Part shown: in pieces, positions 11,458 through 22,711 of the stretch
How the letters are laid out: the number at the start of each line of letters is the position of its first letter
Position numbering within the stretch: the first letter of the stretch is position 1
DNA from: Pseudeuparius sepicola
Lineage: Eukaryota; Arthropoda; Insecta; Coleoptera; Anthribidae
Reading direction: 5' to 3'
Assembly: GCA_963920635.1 (NCBI GenBank)
Contig: OY987299.1
Coordinates: forward strand, 63,160,692-63,224,691
DNA: 64,000 bases
The notes under the pieces: generated by a model
What the model saw: only the letters and a program-made list of their open reading frames with translations
What the model was told of the DNA's origin: nothing
Databases searched by the model: none
Position numbers and translations under genes: made by a program

Positions 11458-13404
11458 TGTGATACTCATCCCCTGTATGATGGTAGTTGGCGAGCGGTAT
11501 TGTACAGGGTGAGTCACAAGTTATTTACTTTTAGTATGGGCCTAAGTGTGTATATAACGGAAACACTGGGATAGTTTGATATGTGTATTGAAATTAAATA
11601 CGAAACAATACATTAAGTTAACAAAATACAGTTTAAGAGGAAGTTCAAAAAATATGTGCAATTTTTATGTAACACAATTCAAATATTTCAAAAGGTATAC
11701 TGTTAAACAATAGAATTTCAATTAGGGCATAAAACAATATGTCAAAATGGCACAAATACATAAACTATAACATAAAATGACAAACCTTCAGATTAAAAGT
11801 ACAAAATTGCAAAAGATTCCCAAATAGAATAAAATTAATTGATTACTCTGTATATCATCATCATCATCAAATTAAGGGGTGGCCGCCTCTGATCGGCCCG
11901 GCACGTAGGCCTCCATGGGCCCATTGCGCCCCCACGGCCGGTATCACAGGGCTTCCAGCATGCCGGCCTTCTTGATGAAGGCCCGCAGCCCCCCCAACCT
12001 GACACCATACACGTCCTCATCGCACAGCCTAGCCATGCCGAAGGACTCGAATCTGACCCTGTCGAGCGCGGGGCACTCTGTTACTAGGTGGTGGGGGGTC
12101 TCCTCTTCTTCTAGGCACCATCTGCACTCCCGCTCCTCCTCCACCCCAATGAGGTGTAGGTGGCGGGCCAGGCGACAGTGCCCAGTGAGGACCCTCACCA
12201 AACCCTTAACCTCTTTTCTTGGCAGACCCAGCAATTCCCGGGACAAGGCAGGCGATGGCCCACGGATCATGAGCCTCGCCTGCCTCATCCCTGGAGCTCT
12301 GAGCCATTCCTCGACGAATCTGCTCTGCAGCCACTCGTCCAAGTCTCCAATCGCTACTTGAGGGGCGTTCCCCAAAAGGGGTTCCGGTCCCATCGGCTTG
12401 CTCATGGATCCCTCCCTGGCCAAGAGGTCGGCGGTCTCATTTCCCTCGATGCCCGAATGCCCAGGCACCCAGGACAGAGTCACCTTATTCCCTGCGGCCA
12501 CCAGTTTAAGCAAACTCGCTCGACATTCCTCCACCAGAGGAGATGTGGTGCGGTTTGCTCGCAACGCTAGAAGGGCTGCTTTGCTGTCGGAGTAGAAGGT
12601 CACCTCGCTCCTCTCGACCTTACTCTGTATAACTTTGTTAATTACCCAGTATACTTTGGTATAAGAATGTAATTCAAAATTACTCGAAATTTCTGATATA
12701 AAATAGTTCAATTAAAAACAAAATTCTGAATTCAACGGCAAAATAATTTGACTCTAAATAGTTTCCCAAAAGCCTTTCAAATTTCTAATAAAAGTTACAA
12801 AATTATTTTAGTTTGAATAAAATAAAAACTCTGACATCTACAGTAGAATAATATGGTTCAAAATGAATTCCCAAAAACCATTCATAGTTCATCAAGTTAT
12901 GAAGTTATTTCTAATTAGTTAAAATGCACAATAAATTCAATTTCTCTAAAAGTTTTCAAAATTAACAATAAAAGGCAGCAGCGGTTGCCCACCAGCAGAG
13001 GTTCCCTGGCAACTGCTTGGTTTCACGCCCTTTTATATTCTAAACTGGAGACAAATCTCCCACGTGACCCCCGCAGGAATTCCAGCCTGCCGGACCTGCT
13101 GGCGAGGCTATTTTCCAGGAAATCTGGTTTTGGTCGGTTTTTACTGGTATTTGCGGCGCTCGGCCCAACCAAACTTCCGTGGAAGCGGATTTACAACAGA
13201 ATTGCGGGGCTACGTCACAGAATCTCTGCCTACCGTCCTGCGTCCGGCTTTTAGCAAATTCGCTGCACGTTCCCTAGGCGGGCCTCTCCGTGGATTGAGG
13301 AAAGTTTTTAATTCTTTATATCTAGAATGCGAGAGCTCCACAGACTTACTGTAGAATATAGTGACATTTAAATTCCTGGCTTGAGGCGCCCGCTGGGCAC
13401 TACA
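11458..13404 (-). mobile_element. Solo LTR (probably Gypsy-type) in the piggyBac gene
   Basis: On the minus strand the insert runs TGTAGTGCCC to ATCACA, so it has TG...CA ends. It is flanked by a 4-bp direct repeat GTTA (TAAC on plus at 11454-11457 and 13405-13408). Joining across it restores the piggyBac reading K-V-R-P-L-I. A TATA box (AATATAAAAGGG on minus, plus about 13030-13041) lies some 365 bp from the 5' end. Without the nested LINE and its duplication it is about 1.17 kb. No internal genes remain, so recombination between two LTRs is inferred. GC-rich reading frames inside are U3 sequence, not genes. Confidence 0.75.
11855..12619 (-). mobile_element. 5'-truncated LINE with RNase H and CCHC tail, inserted in the solo LTR
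   Basis: A 12-bp duplication TTACTCTGTATA (11843-11854 and 12620-12631) brackets the insert. Its 3' end, at the left, is a short (GAT)n tail. The surviving ORF2 3' end begins at VERSEVTFYSDSKAALLALR, inside the RNase H domain, and continues to SWVPGHSGIEGNETADLLA, the His/Asp-containing RNase H motif. It ends with a zinc-knuckle-like CRWCLEEEETPHHLVTEC and a stop about 60-90 bp before the tail. About 30 residues read upstream of 12619 belong to the LTR. Nuclear reverse transcription by target-primed insertion explains truncation and TSD. The RNase H points to the I/Jockey/R1 side of LINE phylogeny; the exact clade is unsure. Confidence 0.85.
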
Positions 13405-13963
13405 TAACTTTTGCCTACTTATCTTCACAACTAAGAGGAAGATCCAAGTTATTCACAAAATGTAAGCATGTTCTTAGTTGGAAAAAACGATCTCTTGACA
13501 TCTTCTCTAAAAACACCGAGAAAAACCGGCCAGTACAACAGTTGTACTACGAAAAATTCAACAGAGTCAAAACGCTGCTTATTATAATCTAGATATACAT
13601 TAACTTGGTGTGGAATAAAAAAGATTTATGTTTAATAATTTCTAGATCTGTTTTACACAGCAGCTTAGACGTTTTACACTGTAGACCTAAAACAGGTGTA
13701 GTGTTTGTACAGCTTAATGTTTTTCTGAATCTGTAGTACAGAACTTGGTGTTAGATTACCTTGGTATAGTAAAACAGATCAACTGTATTCTGTTTTTTTA
13801 AGGTCTTTTTAAAAAATTGTACCAAATATGTCGAATGCCTTCCGAATAGATACTACGAACGTACTGACGAAGACAACCTTCGGGATGCCGGTACCCATTT
13901 TGCTTGTTTGCGTCTTTGGGATCGGACGGTGCGGTATTGTGTAGCTATTGTGTTTGCCGACCT

Positions 13964-14040
13964 GCCATGCACAGAATGTCAGAATATAAACAACTGCTTG
14001 AGGACTGGTGCCTGGGTGAATCGATAGAAAGATTGGTAAT
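13964..14040 (+). other. Short coding-like fragment of unknown origin
   Basis: The frame MHRMSEYKQLLEDWCLGESI, ending about ERLV, resembles the start of a SAM-like helical domain found in multicopy insect proteins. It stops where the 14028 foldback begins. There is no splice or family evidence beyond this resemblance. It could be a captured exon piece or chance. Confidence 0.2.
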
Positions 14041-14544
14041 TATGGAACGTACTATATGCACCGCCCGATTTTTTGATATTTTGGCTACCCCCCTATTTTC
14101 GAGGTCCCTAAACACGAATCTGACCTCAGTTTTTTGAGGTCGGTCGTAGTTTTAGAGAAAATGAATGTTCAAATTTCGTTTTGACCCCACTTTTCACGGC
14201 GATATTTGTGGTTATAATCCGGGCCGAATGTCGGGCGAAAACAGCGGCCGGGCCGGACGTAAACACGGCATAAATCTTGAAAAATTTCGTTTTTTCCGCG
14301 GGTTTTCGCGAAATTTCGATGTTGCAGAAAGTGCAAAATCAGTGATCAGTTTGAGCTGCGTACAGTAAAAATTTATCCGGATTATAACCACAAATATCGC
14401 CGTGAAAAGAGGGGTCAAAACGAAATTTGAAAATTAATTTTCTCGGAAACTACGGCCGACCTCAAAAAACTGATGTCAGATTCTTGTTTAGGGACCTCGA
14501 AAATAGAGGGTGCATACAGTACGTTCCATAATTACCCAATCTTT
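14028..14544. repeat. Foldback with GC-rich centre
   Basis: Arms begin AAAGATTGGTAATTATGG and end inverted (CCATAATTACCCAATCTTT). Shared inner blocks include GGTCCCTAAACA, TTTTTTGAGGTCGG and GGCGATATTTGTGGTTATAA. A CpG-rich core lies at about 14220-14320. About 517 bp, with no coding content credited. Confidence 0.75.
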
Positions 14545-15992
14545 TTTTCAGAAACACAAATCCAGTTTATCTGTTTTAGTATATTTTTTACGTAAACTTA
14601 TCAATAATGTTATACTGCTTTAAATTTACATTAATACATACAACAGAATGATTTTTATCCTATTCTAGTACAACTTGATATAAAACAAATTAATATACCC
14701 TCAGATTCTTATAAATCAGTTGTAGTACAATTTTTTTTCAGAAACGGAAATACAATTTAACTGCTTTAATATATATTTTTTAAGTAAATTTACGGCTACT
14801 GTTGTAGGTACTGATTTATATGTATACTTGTTGACTGATTTAAAAATTGAAAATAAGTTATACTGATTCTGAATATCATGTTAGAATAATGGTTTATGCT
14901 GAAACAGTACAACCATTTTCCTGTCCCATATAGAGTACAACTTTTAACTCAAAGTAATACAATTTTTAACTTAAATCAGTACAAATTTGTTCTCAGTGAA
15001 CATTCCCAAACGTAAAACTCTGTCCCAGTACATCCTTATCTATCCTAGGAAATTTATTCAGGTTTCCTATCATTATGTGTAAAGTTATCTGCAGTTCTGA
15101 TTTATTAGTCGGCTTAAAATTGACGTTATTTTGAATGACGTACATGTTTGTAAAAGTAGCCATCTGTTCAAAAACTGACTCAGGAACATACCTCAAAAAA
15201 TACTGTACCTACTGGGAAAAGACGCTCGGGAATAGTCGAATCGAAATTGTGCTCCCATTCCGTATGGACGGTCTGAAATGTTGCTTTTATCCATTCTGGT
15301 GGATTGCTCAATTTTCTTCTCTTAGGATTATGTTCTTCATCAGGTTCGCTACTATCGCTTGCTTCGTGTTCATATTCTTCTAAATTCTGGTCAATTGTTT
15401 CAATATCATCATCATCAGTTCCTTCATAATCCATATCTTCGATATCTGAGAAGCTTCCATTTTCTAGAGCATCTAAGAGTTCTTGTACTTCCTTTGGATT
15501 TTCTAGATCATATATTTTTCGTGATTTATCCATATTTCCTGAAAAACAAAAAACTATTACTAACAGAAATTGGTGCCACATGTAGATGTAATATACAAGT
15601 ACCTAACAATACTTGAGTCGATCGGTACACTCTCATGTACACCAATATTTACATCAAAATAACACATGCAAAAACAAAATACTATACTACCAATTATTAC
15701 ACATTTCGTATAAAAGTATAAAGATTGATAAATACTTACCAGCACCCTTACTGGACACTTTTTTAAGCGAAAAACACAAGATAAGTTCAGCGCAATACAC
15801 CTAACCAACACTCGCTCTGTCGGTAGAAACAGTTAAGTGAGTTCCACTATTGGCCACGAGATGACATCACAAATTATTTATTGGGTGGGGGACATGTACA
15901 AACAGTCCGAGTTGAATATTTTAACAAAATAAAGGAATTCTTTAGTAAACACGAAAACGTACATGTAAGTACACCAGATCTGAAGGGGTTAA

Positions 15993-16513
15993 CACAAAAC
16001 CTGCAAATTTGTTTTGCAACCCAAAATTAAATTACCGTTTTTGAAATCATTTTTGCTAACAGAAAATTTTCCTGTCCTAATGTTTTGTCTTCTAGGAGAT
16101 CGGGCCGCAGAGACTGAACTGATTTTCAATTGAGTTTGACACTGGATTGATGCAAAGAAATCAAAAGATTTCTATTTCGGTGGGTCATTGATTTTGATGG
16201 TGGCACATTGTTCTTGATCCGTGTTCCTGCGTTAAAATGGGATTATGTAACATAAATTTGTATACCTACTGGCAGGATACTGCGCCTTGCTTTAAAACAA
16301 ATGGAGGGGAAACTTATCTTTCTCACACGAAAAAATCAAATCTACTTACCTGGATCGGAAATATTAGCTGTATCGTATCACCATAAAAGAATAACTAATA
16401 TTACTATTACTTAGGAACTTTATACTCATTCTTTTAACTTTATGTTAATTTCATAACAAGTTTGAATCACAAAATCATAATAAATTATATTAAGTACACT
16501 ATACCATCCATAA
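15993..16513. other. No recognised feature
   Basis: AT-rich sequence between the piggyBac right end and the 16514 foldback. I see no gene, repeat pair or RNA. Confidence 0.4.
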
Positions 16514-16816
16514 TTAAAAGATTGATCGACTTTCCTGTAGAAAGGTCAATCTTAATTTTTCGAGCTTGTCCTCCTCAATAATTACACCCTGTAGTATCGG
16601 TATTTTACACCTATCGGTACAAGTCTTTAGAGTATAGCAAAAAATACCCTGAACGCTCCGCGCTCGCTTAGTCATTCGTCGTTTTGGTTCTTTTTTGTTA
16701 GATTGTACTGGGTCTTTTTGAGGTGGGGGGGGGGGGGGGTTGTGTAATTATTTTCGGAGGACAAGCTCGAAAAATTGAGATTGACCTTCCTACAGGTAAG
16801 TCGATCAATCTTTTAA
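16514..16816. repeat. Foldback at the 3' end of the YR element, with poly-G run
   Basis: An arm of about 75 bp (from TTAAAAGATTGATCGAC through the GAGCTTGTCCTCC block to AATAATTACAC) recurs inverted at 16741-16816. The centre carries 16564-16682, which matches 23669-23786 in inverse, and an uninterrupted G run near 16724-16739. A further copy of the CTTCGCTTGTCCTCCTCAAT end lies at 16822-16850. Confidence 0.65.
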
Positions 16817-16952
16817 TTTGCCTTCGCTTGTCCTCCTCAATAATTACACCCCGTAGATCTAACAAATCTCAATGTTGATATTTCTTTTATCAAATATATT
16901 GTGGTGGAAATGTGATTAATAACTACAAGACGAGTTATAGATATATAATTAA

Positions 16953-17857
16953 TAAAGGGCGGAATATATGCATTTACTTTCAGTCGAAATATGCGCATAT
17001 ATATGCATCACTTTTATTTAAAATATGCAATAATATGCATTTATTTGGCCAAATATGCAATAATATGCATTTATATGTACAAATAGGAACCTTAAAAAAA
17101 CACCAAAACTGATTTTAGAGAAAGGGTTTATTTTAAGAAAAATGAAAGGAAAACAAATACATAAAATACCTCGTAAAATACCTATATTAAAGCAGAATTA
17201 TAAAAACATTTTAATGTGAAATTGTATAGTAGGAATTTATGATTAAATACTTTTCAAAGTTTTCCAATAAAAATCATTGCCTTCTGTCGGTAAAAATATG
17301 TCTATATATAGAAAAGCTTCTCTCAACATCTGCCGATGTATAATAGGACAATATTTTAATTTGGGTAGTAAGGTACAAGGTCAAGGTGCAACTTCGTTGG
17401 ATGATTTACCATCAAAAATACTCTTTACTGCCATTAATGATTTGAACCCTTCAATCTTTTCTACAGTAGAGCATCTAATTATTTCTAACTTTAATACCTA
17501 AATCACCGGGAACCTTTCTACATTTAGCGGAAAATATTTGAACAAAATCAACCGATTCGCTTAAACCTAAATTTCTACTTTCTAATGAAAGAATTATAGG
17601 TACCTGGTATAAAACTAAAATTTAATAAAAACAAGTTGGTTTGCTACATCCTCATTTTTCAGGGTTTCTTGACAATGCACTACACACTGCGAGTTGCCTC
17701 TGGGCTCTCATAATCTTGGTTCTATCTTATATCCATAAATAAGTATAGGAAAAACATGCAAATATGCACAAAAATATAGTTTTTCCAGAAATATGCAATG
17801 TTTTGCGAAATTTAATAAAATATGCAAAAAATGCATAAATGCAATTTGCATATATTA
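16953..17857 (-). mobile_element. hAT-type nonautonomous element, copy 1, right end damaged
   Basis: The left end is TAAAGGGCGGAATATATGCA. The right end has lost TCCGCCCT, leaving GCATATATTA. An 8-bp duplication ATAATTAA (16945-16952, 17858-17865) flanks it. It is rich in ATGCATAT words near both ends. The minus strand at about 17275-17360 encodes a decayed hAT dimerisation motif related to the one in the copy at 50934-51763. Confidence 0.8.
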
Positions 17858-20352
17858 ATAATTAATATAGAATTGTTGTTTAATGTATAACAATGAAGAG
17901 AACAATTATTATTCTTATTTACAGGTTAAATAACAAATTACAAAATTATGTATATACATAGAAATATGTGTTTATATAAACAATATATGTATAGGAGACA
18001 TTATTTTTCTAAACTACCAGTACATAAAGTAGCAATAATTGTTAATTATTAATATATTAATATGCAACGTCACATGAATAATAAAATGTAGCTATCTAAG
18101 TCATAATATATTTTATAGATATATTATTTATAACAAACACTACAATAGTGGGTGTGTATGTTTTTATTTTGTATTGTTTGCGCCCGCTCCCAAGATTGCC
18201 TTTGCAAATTCGTCATTTTTGGTAGCTAATGGTTTATTATAAAGTTTGGAAAATACTTCCGAAGTTTTTGTCCACCCCTCAGTACCTATTGCGAATTATT
18301 TCAATGTCTACCCCCAATCTATGTGCGGCCGATGTTGAGGCGTGTCTAGTGCTATATCCTCCAAATATAGTTGTCTATGCCGCTATTTTTTAGAGTTAAT
18401 TTTAGCCACCTGCTAATAGTTTGTGGAGTTGCTTTGTGGTATGGTTTTTTATGCGTTAATATGAGGTAATTTTCTTCAGGTGGACGATTTAGTTTCGTTC
18501 TTTCAATATAAATGTAAAATCGTAGATGCGACACATAGTTGAGGGTTTTCGGTAAAGAAGGGAAAAACTAGAAGAGGTTGTGTTTGCTTAGGGCCCGATG
18601 TTTTTATTTTCGAAGTTATTTTTATTTGTATTTGATTTTCTAGTCTGACGATATTTCCTAAAGCAATTTTGGAGAGTGTTTGTACTCGATGTGCGGAGGT
18701 TAAGGCGAGTAGCATAACTAGTCGGTATGTTACTATTTCTAGGCTTAAGGACTCTAGAGGGTATAATGATGGCAAATACTTTAGCACTGGTTCTGGGTCC
18801 CACGTTGACCTACATAACCTTGTACCTGGGTTATTTCCTTTGGTGGGTGTGGTATTGGCGTTTGGGGTTTTTGGCGGCGTTGTAATTTTTCTTCCTGCTG
18901 TTTCGTGCTGGTCGCTGGAAGTTTAAATACTGAGTTGTCGAAGTCCTGCTTGAGCCCTGAGGCCCTTGGAAGTTATTTGGTCTAAAACCTGACGTGCTTG
19001 GTCTTGATAATCTTCGTGCTACATTGTGGGATGGTATTTTCCTTTATATTTAATGCCGCCTTCTTCATAGCTTCATTGGATTTTACCTGTTCGAAAAATT
19101 CTTTACCTAATAAATATTCATTCGTCTTACTATCTTCCACCATTTTTCGTGATGAATATTTGAGGAGAGGCAGCACGGAATATTTTCTGTGTGTTGTAGT
19201 GTATGATGTATGCTGCATAATAGTTGGGCTGTGTTACTTAAGGCGCTACGATACCCCCCATTTTCAAGGGTTTCGTAATTTACATCTCCTACTTGCATTT
19301 CTTAATATTTTCACTTGATTTTTTTTTTGTGGCTTAGATAAAACTACGAAGAATCGTCGTTGTGTATCACGAACTGTGCAGGACTAATGCGACACTGTGA
19401 AAAAAAATGCCAAACATACCCGAAATTCGACTATATTCGGTTAAGAATTTCGAGTATTTCCGCCGCTCAAAAATAATTCGAAAGACACAACGACGATTGA
19501 GGCATTCGATAACATTATTTTAAGACTACTTTCAAGTCGATACGTTTGTTCGTTTGGCTATGATTTGAAAACTACGAACCCATTGCCCGGCAATAAAATG
19601 ATCCGTGAATTGGCCATTCGAGCAGGAATTAGACGTACGGAGATAGGCGGGCGGGCGGGCGTTCGCTGGAACTCGTGGTTCCCCTACTTCCCCCTACTTC
19701 GGCGTACCTCACCGGGCTCGGAAACCACGTCAGGGGAACTTTCAATCGATATCAGATGGTTCATTTTTCATTTTATTAGTCTCAGTCTCCCTTATTTGTG
19801 TTTCGCTTGTTTTGAATGTTGGTGTGTTAGCAAATATTTATATTTCCGAGTACCCGAAGAAAATATTTTCTACCGCGACATTATGTATGTCGACTGGCAT
19901 ATAATAATACTCATTATTATTATTCCTCCAGGAATTATAAATAAATAATTATTAATCCATTGGGCCACAAATAAATTTTAGAAAATAAATAATTATTATT
20001 CACAAAGTACCTACTTTTTGCTTTTGTGTAAAATGGTTTAATCCCTAGGGCATAAAATGGCCTGGTCGTGCAAAAAGAGTAAATTTAAATTCTAGACCAA
20101 ATTGTGCGCTTGATTTTTACTTTAAAAATGTGATAGGTACAAGTAATAATTTTGCCAAATAAATGGGTCATGTGAAGCATTTTTTGAAAACGAATTCCTA
20201 TGTAAATCGCTGCATGATAAAAGCTAATTTATATACTTTCCAGAGGGAACGATAATAATTCTGACATCCAGTCAGTTTTAGAAACTTTTTCGTTAGAAGA
20301 TTGTTCGAAAGTCATTGGAGTTGAAAATCGGGCAAAATAAAAATAGTACATT

Positions 20353-20544
20353 TTATTGTTCCAGTCTGTCGAATTTATGACATTTTAATACATTTTCTAG
20401 GATGTTCGATAATTCAGATTTGTCAGAATAAGGTTCTGAAACTGAACCGCAGTCAGGGCAAGAATACCTATAATGTTTGATAATGATGTGACAACAGTCA
20501 CATGTAGTGAAACCAATAGGAGTAATTTGTGGGCTTGAGTGCTT
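20353..20544 (-). pseudogene. Zinc-ribbon-like C-terminal coding fragment, unrecognised family
   Basis: An open stretch of 63 codons to TAA at 20353 reads HSSPQITPIGFTTCDCC, then HYRYSCPDCGSVSEPYSD, then a Leu-rich helix (SELSNILENVLKCHKF) and the end RLEQ. Two close Cys pairs (TCDCC and CPDCG) about 13 residues apart suggest a structural zinc site near a protein's C-terminus. There is no ATG, and the frame closes upstream at 20545-20547, so it is a 3' exon or a truncated remnant. Codon use looks coding-like against AT-rich flanks. I do not recognise the protein; a transposase tail or host zinc-ribbon protein is possible. Confidence 0.35.
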
Positions 20545-20706
20545 TTATTCCCGTAGGTACCTAATATGGTTTCCAGAATTTGAGAGAGGGGTACCTACAT
20601 ATTTTGCATTTTGCACACTTATTCGGATTTAGGTATAAGTAGTACTGCAGGTGCATAGGGTTTGGGAAACAAACTTTCTGGGAAAAACAGGGCTTTGAAT
20701 GGAACA

Positions 20707-20874
20707 TTTACAAGGGATTAGAAATTAATAGCTCCTATTATCTCACAACTATTACTTTATTTAAAAAGGGAGACCAGTTTCGTAACTCTATAAATTAGTC
20801 CTTGAGGATGTAATTTTATAGATTAACGAAACCGTTGTGATATAATATGGCCTATTCACTCTAATCCCTCTAAA
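20707..20874. repeat. Short imperfect foldback
   Basis: The left arm (TTTACAAGGGATTAGA then ATAGCTCCTATTATCTCAC) is mirrored at 20835-20874 (GTGATATAATATGGCCTATT, CTAATCCCTCTAAA). Arms are about 42 bp around an AT-rich loop. Confidence 0.5.
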
Positions 20875-21684
20875 GTGAACTCTCACAGTGTAGAAAGTTT
20901 TTAGTTAGATTTATTTATTATTACACAAATGTAAATATGGAATACCTACTAGTTATATAAAACATTTTGAAGAAGTAGACTTTAGACGCACTTTTTTAGT
21001 CGTAGCAACACTATTATGCAGAACAATTATCCAATCAAACATTAATAGATGTTCAACTGACCCTAATGTGGTTCAAGAAGAATTCGGTAATCGAATCGTT
21101 AATTTAGATTTTATAATTGAGCAATTACAAGTTTTTTTTTTATACACGAACCCTTCATAGCATGCACCTTTGCTGATATGAAAAATAATAGTAAAATTGC
21201 TTCGACGCCAAAAAGCTATGCAGTGTGTTGCCAACGAAAAGTGAACGCCCTGAAAAATATCATTTTTGCAATAAAGCAAACAGGCCACCGCCGTTTTTTA
21301 AATATATATTCGCGCTTCTTCGTCGGCATCGGCGAGACTCGTGTGACCCCGGCGGCCGTCGGCGGCGGCCGGCACGAGTTATTATTTCATATTATCTACA
21401 CGTCTACACAGGAAAAAAAGACTGTTGTGATTTTAGTGAGTTCGTGTATATAGTCACTTTTCCATTACCTACTTTAAATATACAAGCAAATCCATGTGGT
21501 CCCAACAATATAATCTATACTTTTGACGTAATTGCAGATGAACCAATAAGTTTAAAATAGTTTGAATTTCCGTTAAGAAGACGTATTGTCACTTCGATAC
21601 TAAAATTGGCATACTACAATGAAAGCATAACCTCGGTTTTAAAATATCTTATGTTTTATTTAAACAATTAAATTTATTTTATTT

Positions 21685-21746
21685 GAATAATAATAATTCT
21701 CACCCTCAGACTACTCCAAACTATATAAGAGTACCCCAGAAGCAAC
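21685..21746 (-). mobile_element. Short retroposon 3' end with (ATT)n tail, copy 1
   Basis: On the minus strand GCTTCTGGGGTACTC and GAGGGTGAGAATTATTATT match 60851-60905 in order and spacing. Both copies end in ATT repeats, suggesting a SINE-like retroposon. The 5' limit is not determined. Confidence 0.5.
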
Positions 21747-22674
21747 TGAAAAAACATTATAATTCATTGGATGAACAAAATAACTTAATTGCAACTTTTA
21801 TATTCATCAATGTAAGTAATCATAGTCCAAGCAAATTGTCATTTTTTTATAGAGGTAGAAAAAAAAAGATTCTTAACAGGTAGATATTTTCAGGGTTGGT
21901 TGTGGGTAGCGTCCTGAGTATAACCCCAAAAAATCACCGTCGAAGTCGTGTTACGAACCCCGCAATAGGAGTGGTTTTGCAAACATTTTTTTGCAATTTT
22001 TTTTCTTCTCATGTGTACAATTTTTTTTCTTCTTATGTATACATTATTACGTTCTCTACAACTTTCTCTCATGAAGTTTTTTTTTTAACTTCAATACTTC
22101 ACGAGATATAGGTAAAAGATCACCACTATCTAAAGTGCTTTATAAGGGTAAAAAAAAATTCTTTAAAACAAGCTGATTTTTTCAGGGTTAACTGGGGGTT
22201 AACTTAGGAGTGCATACAGTGATCGCAAATTAAAGGTTTTGAATCAACCCTACACTCTATATCGTTCGTAGTCATAATGAACACTGCAAGTGAATGGCTA
22301 TAATTGATATTAGTACCCACAATTAAGTATTACAAATCCAGCAAAAATTCAGTGACAATAGTTGTAATTTCAGTATAATGAACAGTTAAATGTATCCCTA
22401 TTCAATTCAACACCATGAAACGTTATGTTGTTCTGACAACAGAATGTGCTTAGAAAAGAAGTATTATAGAATCAATTCCAGAACACGCTATTTATTGAAA
22501 TAAAATATTACATTTAAATTATTCATTAGAATTCAATATCAATTGTAATTGAATTGATTATTGTTAGTTACAAAAAAGCTTCTGCTTGAGTTTGAGGAAT
22601 AATATCTCATATTGAATTAAACAGGGTTTTTTTACAAAGTGACAGAGTTCTCTCAGTGTAGTACCCACGGCCGG

Positions 22675-22711
22675 CCTGCCCCTCAATCGTAGCACTATGA
22701 AGGGGCAGGCT
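22675..22711. repeat. Perfect 10-bp-stem hairpin
   Basis: GCCTGCCCCT and AGGGGCAGGC enclose a 17-nt loop. GC-rich in an AT-rich setting; no function assigned. Confidence 0.5.

Larger units (their letters stand above)
13514..14998. mobile_element. CACYGAG-ended element inside piggyBac
   Basis: It starts CACCGAGAA and ends TTCTCAGTG (inverted CACTGAGAA). It interrupts the piggyBac coding region between FTFG and MSRDRFF. The interior is AT-rich and dense in GTACAA/TTGTAC words at both ends (for example near 13532, 14668, 14727, 14908, 14936 and 14979). It contains a foldback at 14028-14544. A 5-bp match TTCTC at 13503 and 14990 offers an alternative edge call. The superfamily is not assigned. 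Confidence 0.55.
10344..15532 (-). pseudogene. piggyBac transposase, split by two insertions and several frameshifts
   Basis: The start is ATG at 15530-15532 (MDKSRKIYDLENPKEVQ), just after a splice acceptor. An acidic N-terminus (SDIEDMDYEGTDDDDIE) leads to YVPESVFEQMATFTNMY and GNLNKFPRI. After the CACYGAG insertion it resumes at about 13500 with MSRDRFFQLRTCLHFVNN. After the LTR it resumes at 11453 with RPLIESVRKRCNELPLLE and CVDEQIIPFTGK, the first catalytic Asp motif. KPCPWGTKIFVLCSKSGQPY and YGFGAAVVSHLS follow. The expected F-D-N-Y-F second Asp is destroyed (the frame reads F-Y-stop-N-Y-F). GTIRNNR, VKWLDNQIVCLASNFVG and a frameshifted GVDLLDQLI (third Asp) follow. The C-terminal zinc tail reads RCKMSGYKGRSHVFCHKCK, with the stop at 10344. 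A dead DDD transposase, confidently identified by ordered motifs. Confidence 0.9.
8877..15988 (-). mobile_element. piggyBac element, TTAA-flanked, carrying at least three later insertions
   Basis: TTAA at 8873-8876 and 15989-15992 flanks inverted ends CCCCTTCAGACCCG (left) and CCCCTTCAGATCTG (right, other strand). The span is 7112 bp. Subtracting the foldback 8997-10201, the solo LTR 11458-13404 and the CACYGAG element 13514-14998 with their duplications leaves about 2.47 kb, a typical full-length piggyBac. Transcription runs leftward. The 5' leader is intron-bearing: donor GTAAGT near 15736-15741 and acceptor TTTTTCAG near 15541. Confidence 0.9.

Noticed and set aside
11501..11530. TACAGGGTGAGTCAC as the end of a CAGGGTG foldback
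   Set aside because: It lies inside the solo LTR, whose ends are fixed by the piggyBac reading frame; no inverted partner.
11915..12595. Plus-strand frames up to 148 codons at the LINE insert
   Set aside because: Antisense of the RNase H/CCHC coding sequence.
12620..12711. N-terminal ~30 residues of the apparent 255-codon LINE frame
   Set aside because: Beyond the LINE boundary defined by the 12-bp duplication; LTR sequence.
12985..13428. Overlapping GC-rich frames on both strands
   Set aside because: They lie in the U3-like part of the solo LTR, with a TATA box and no domains.
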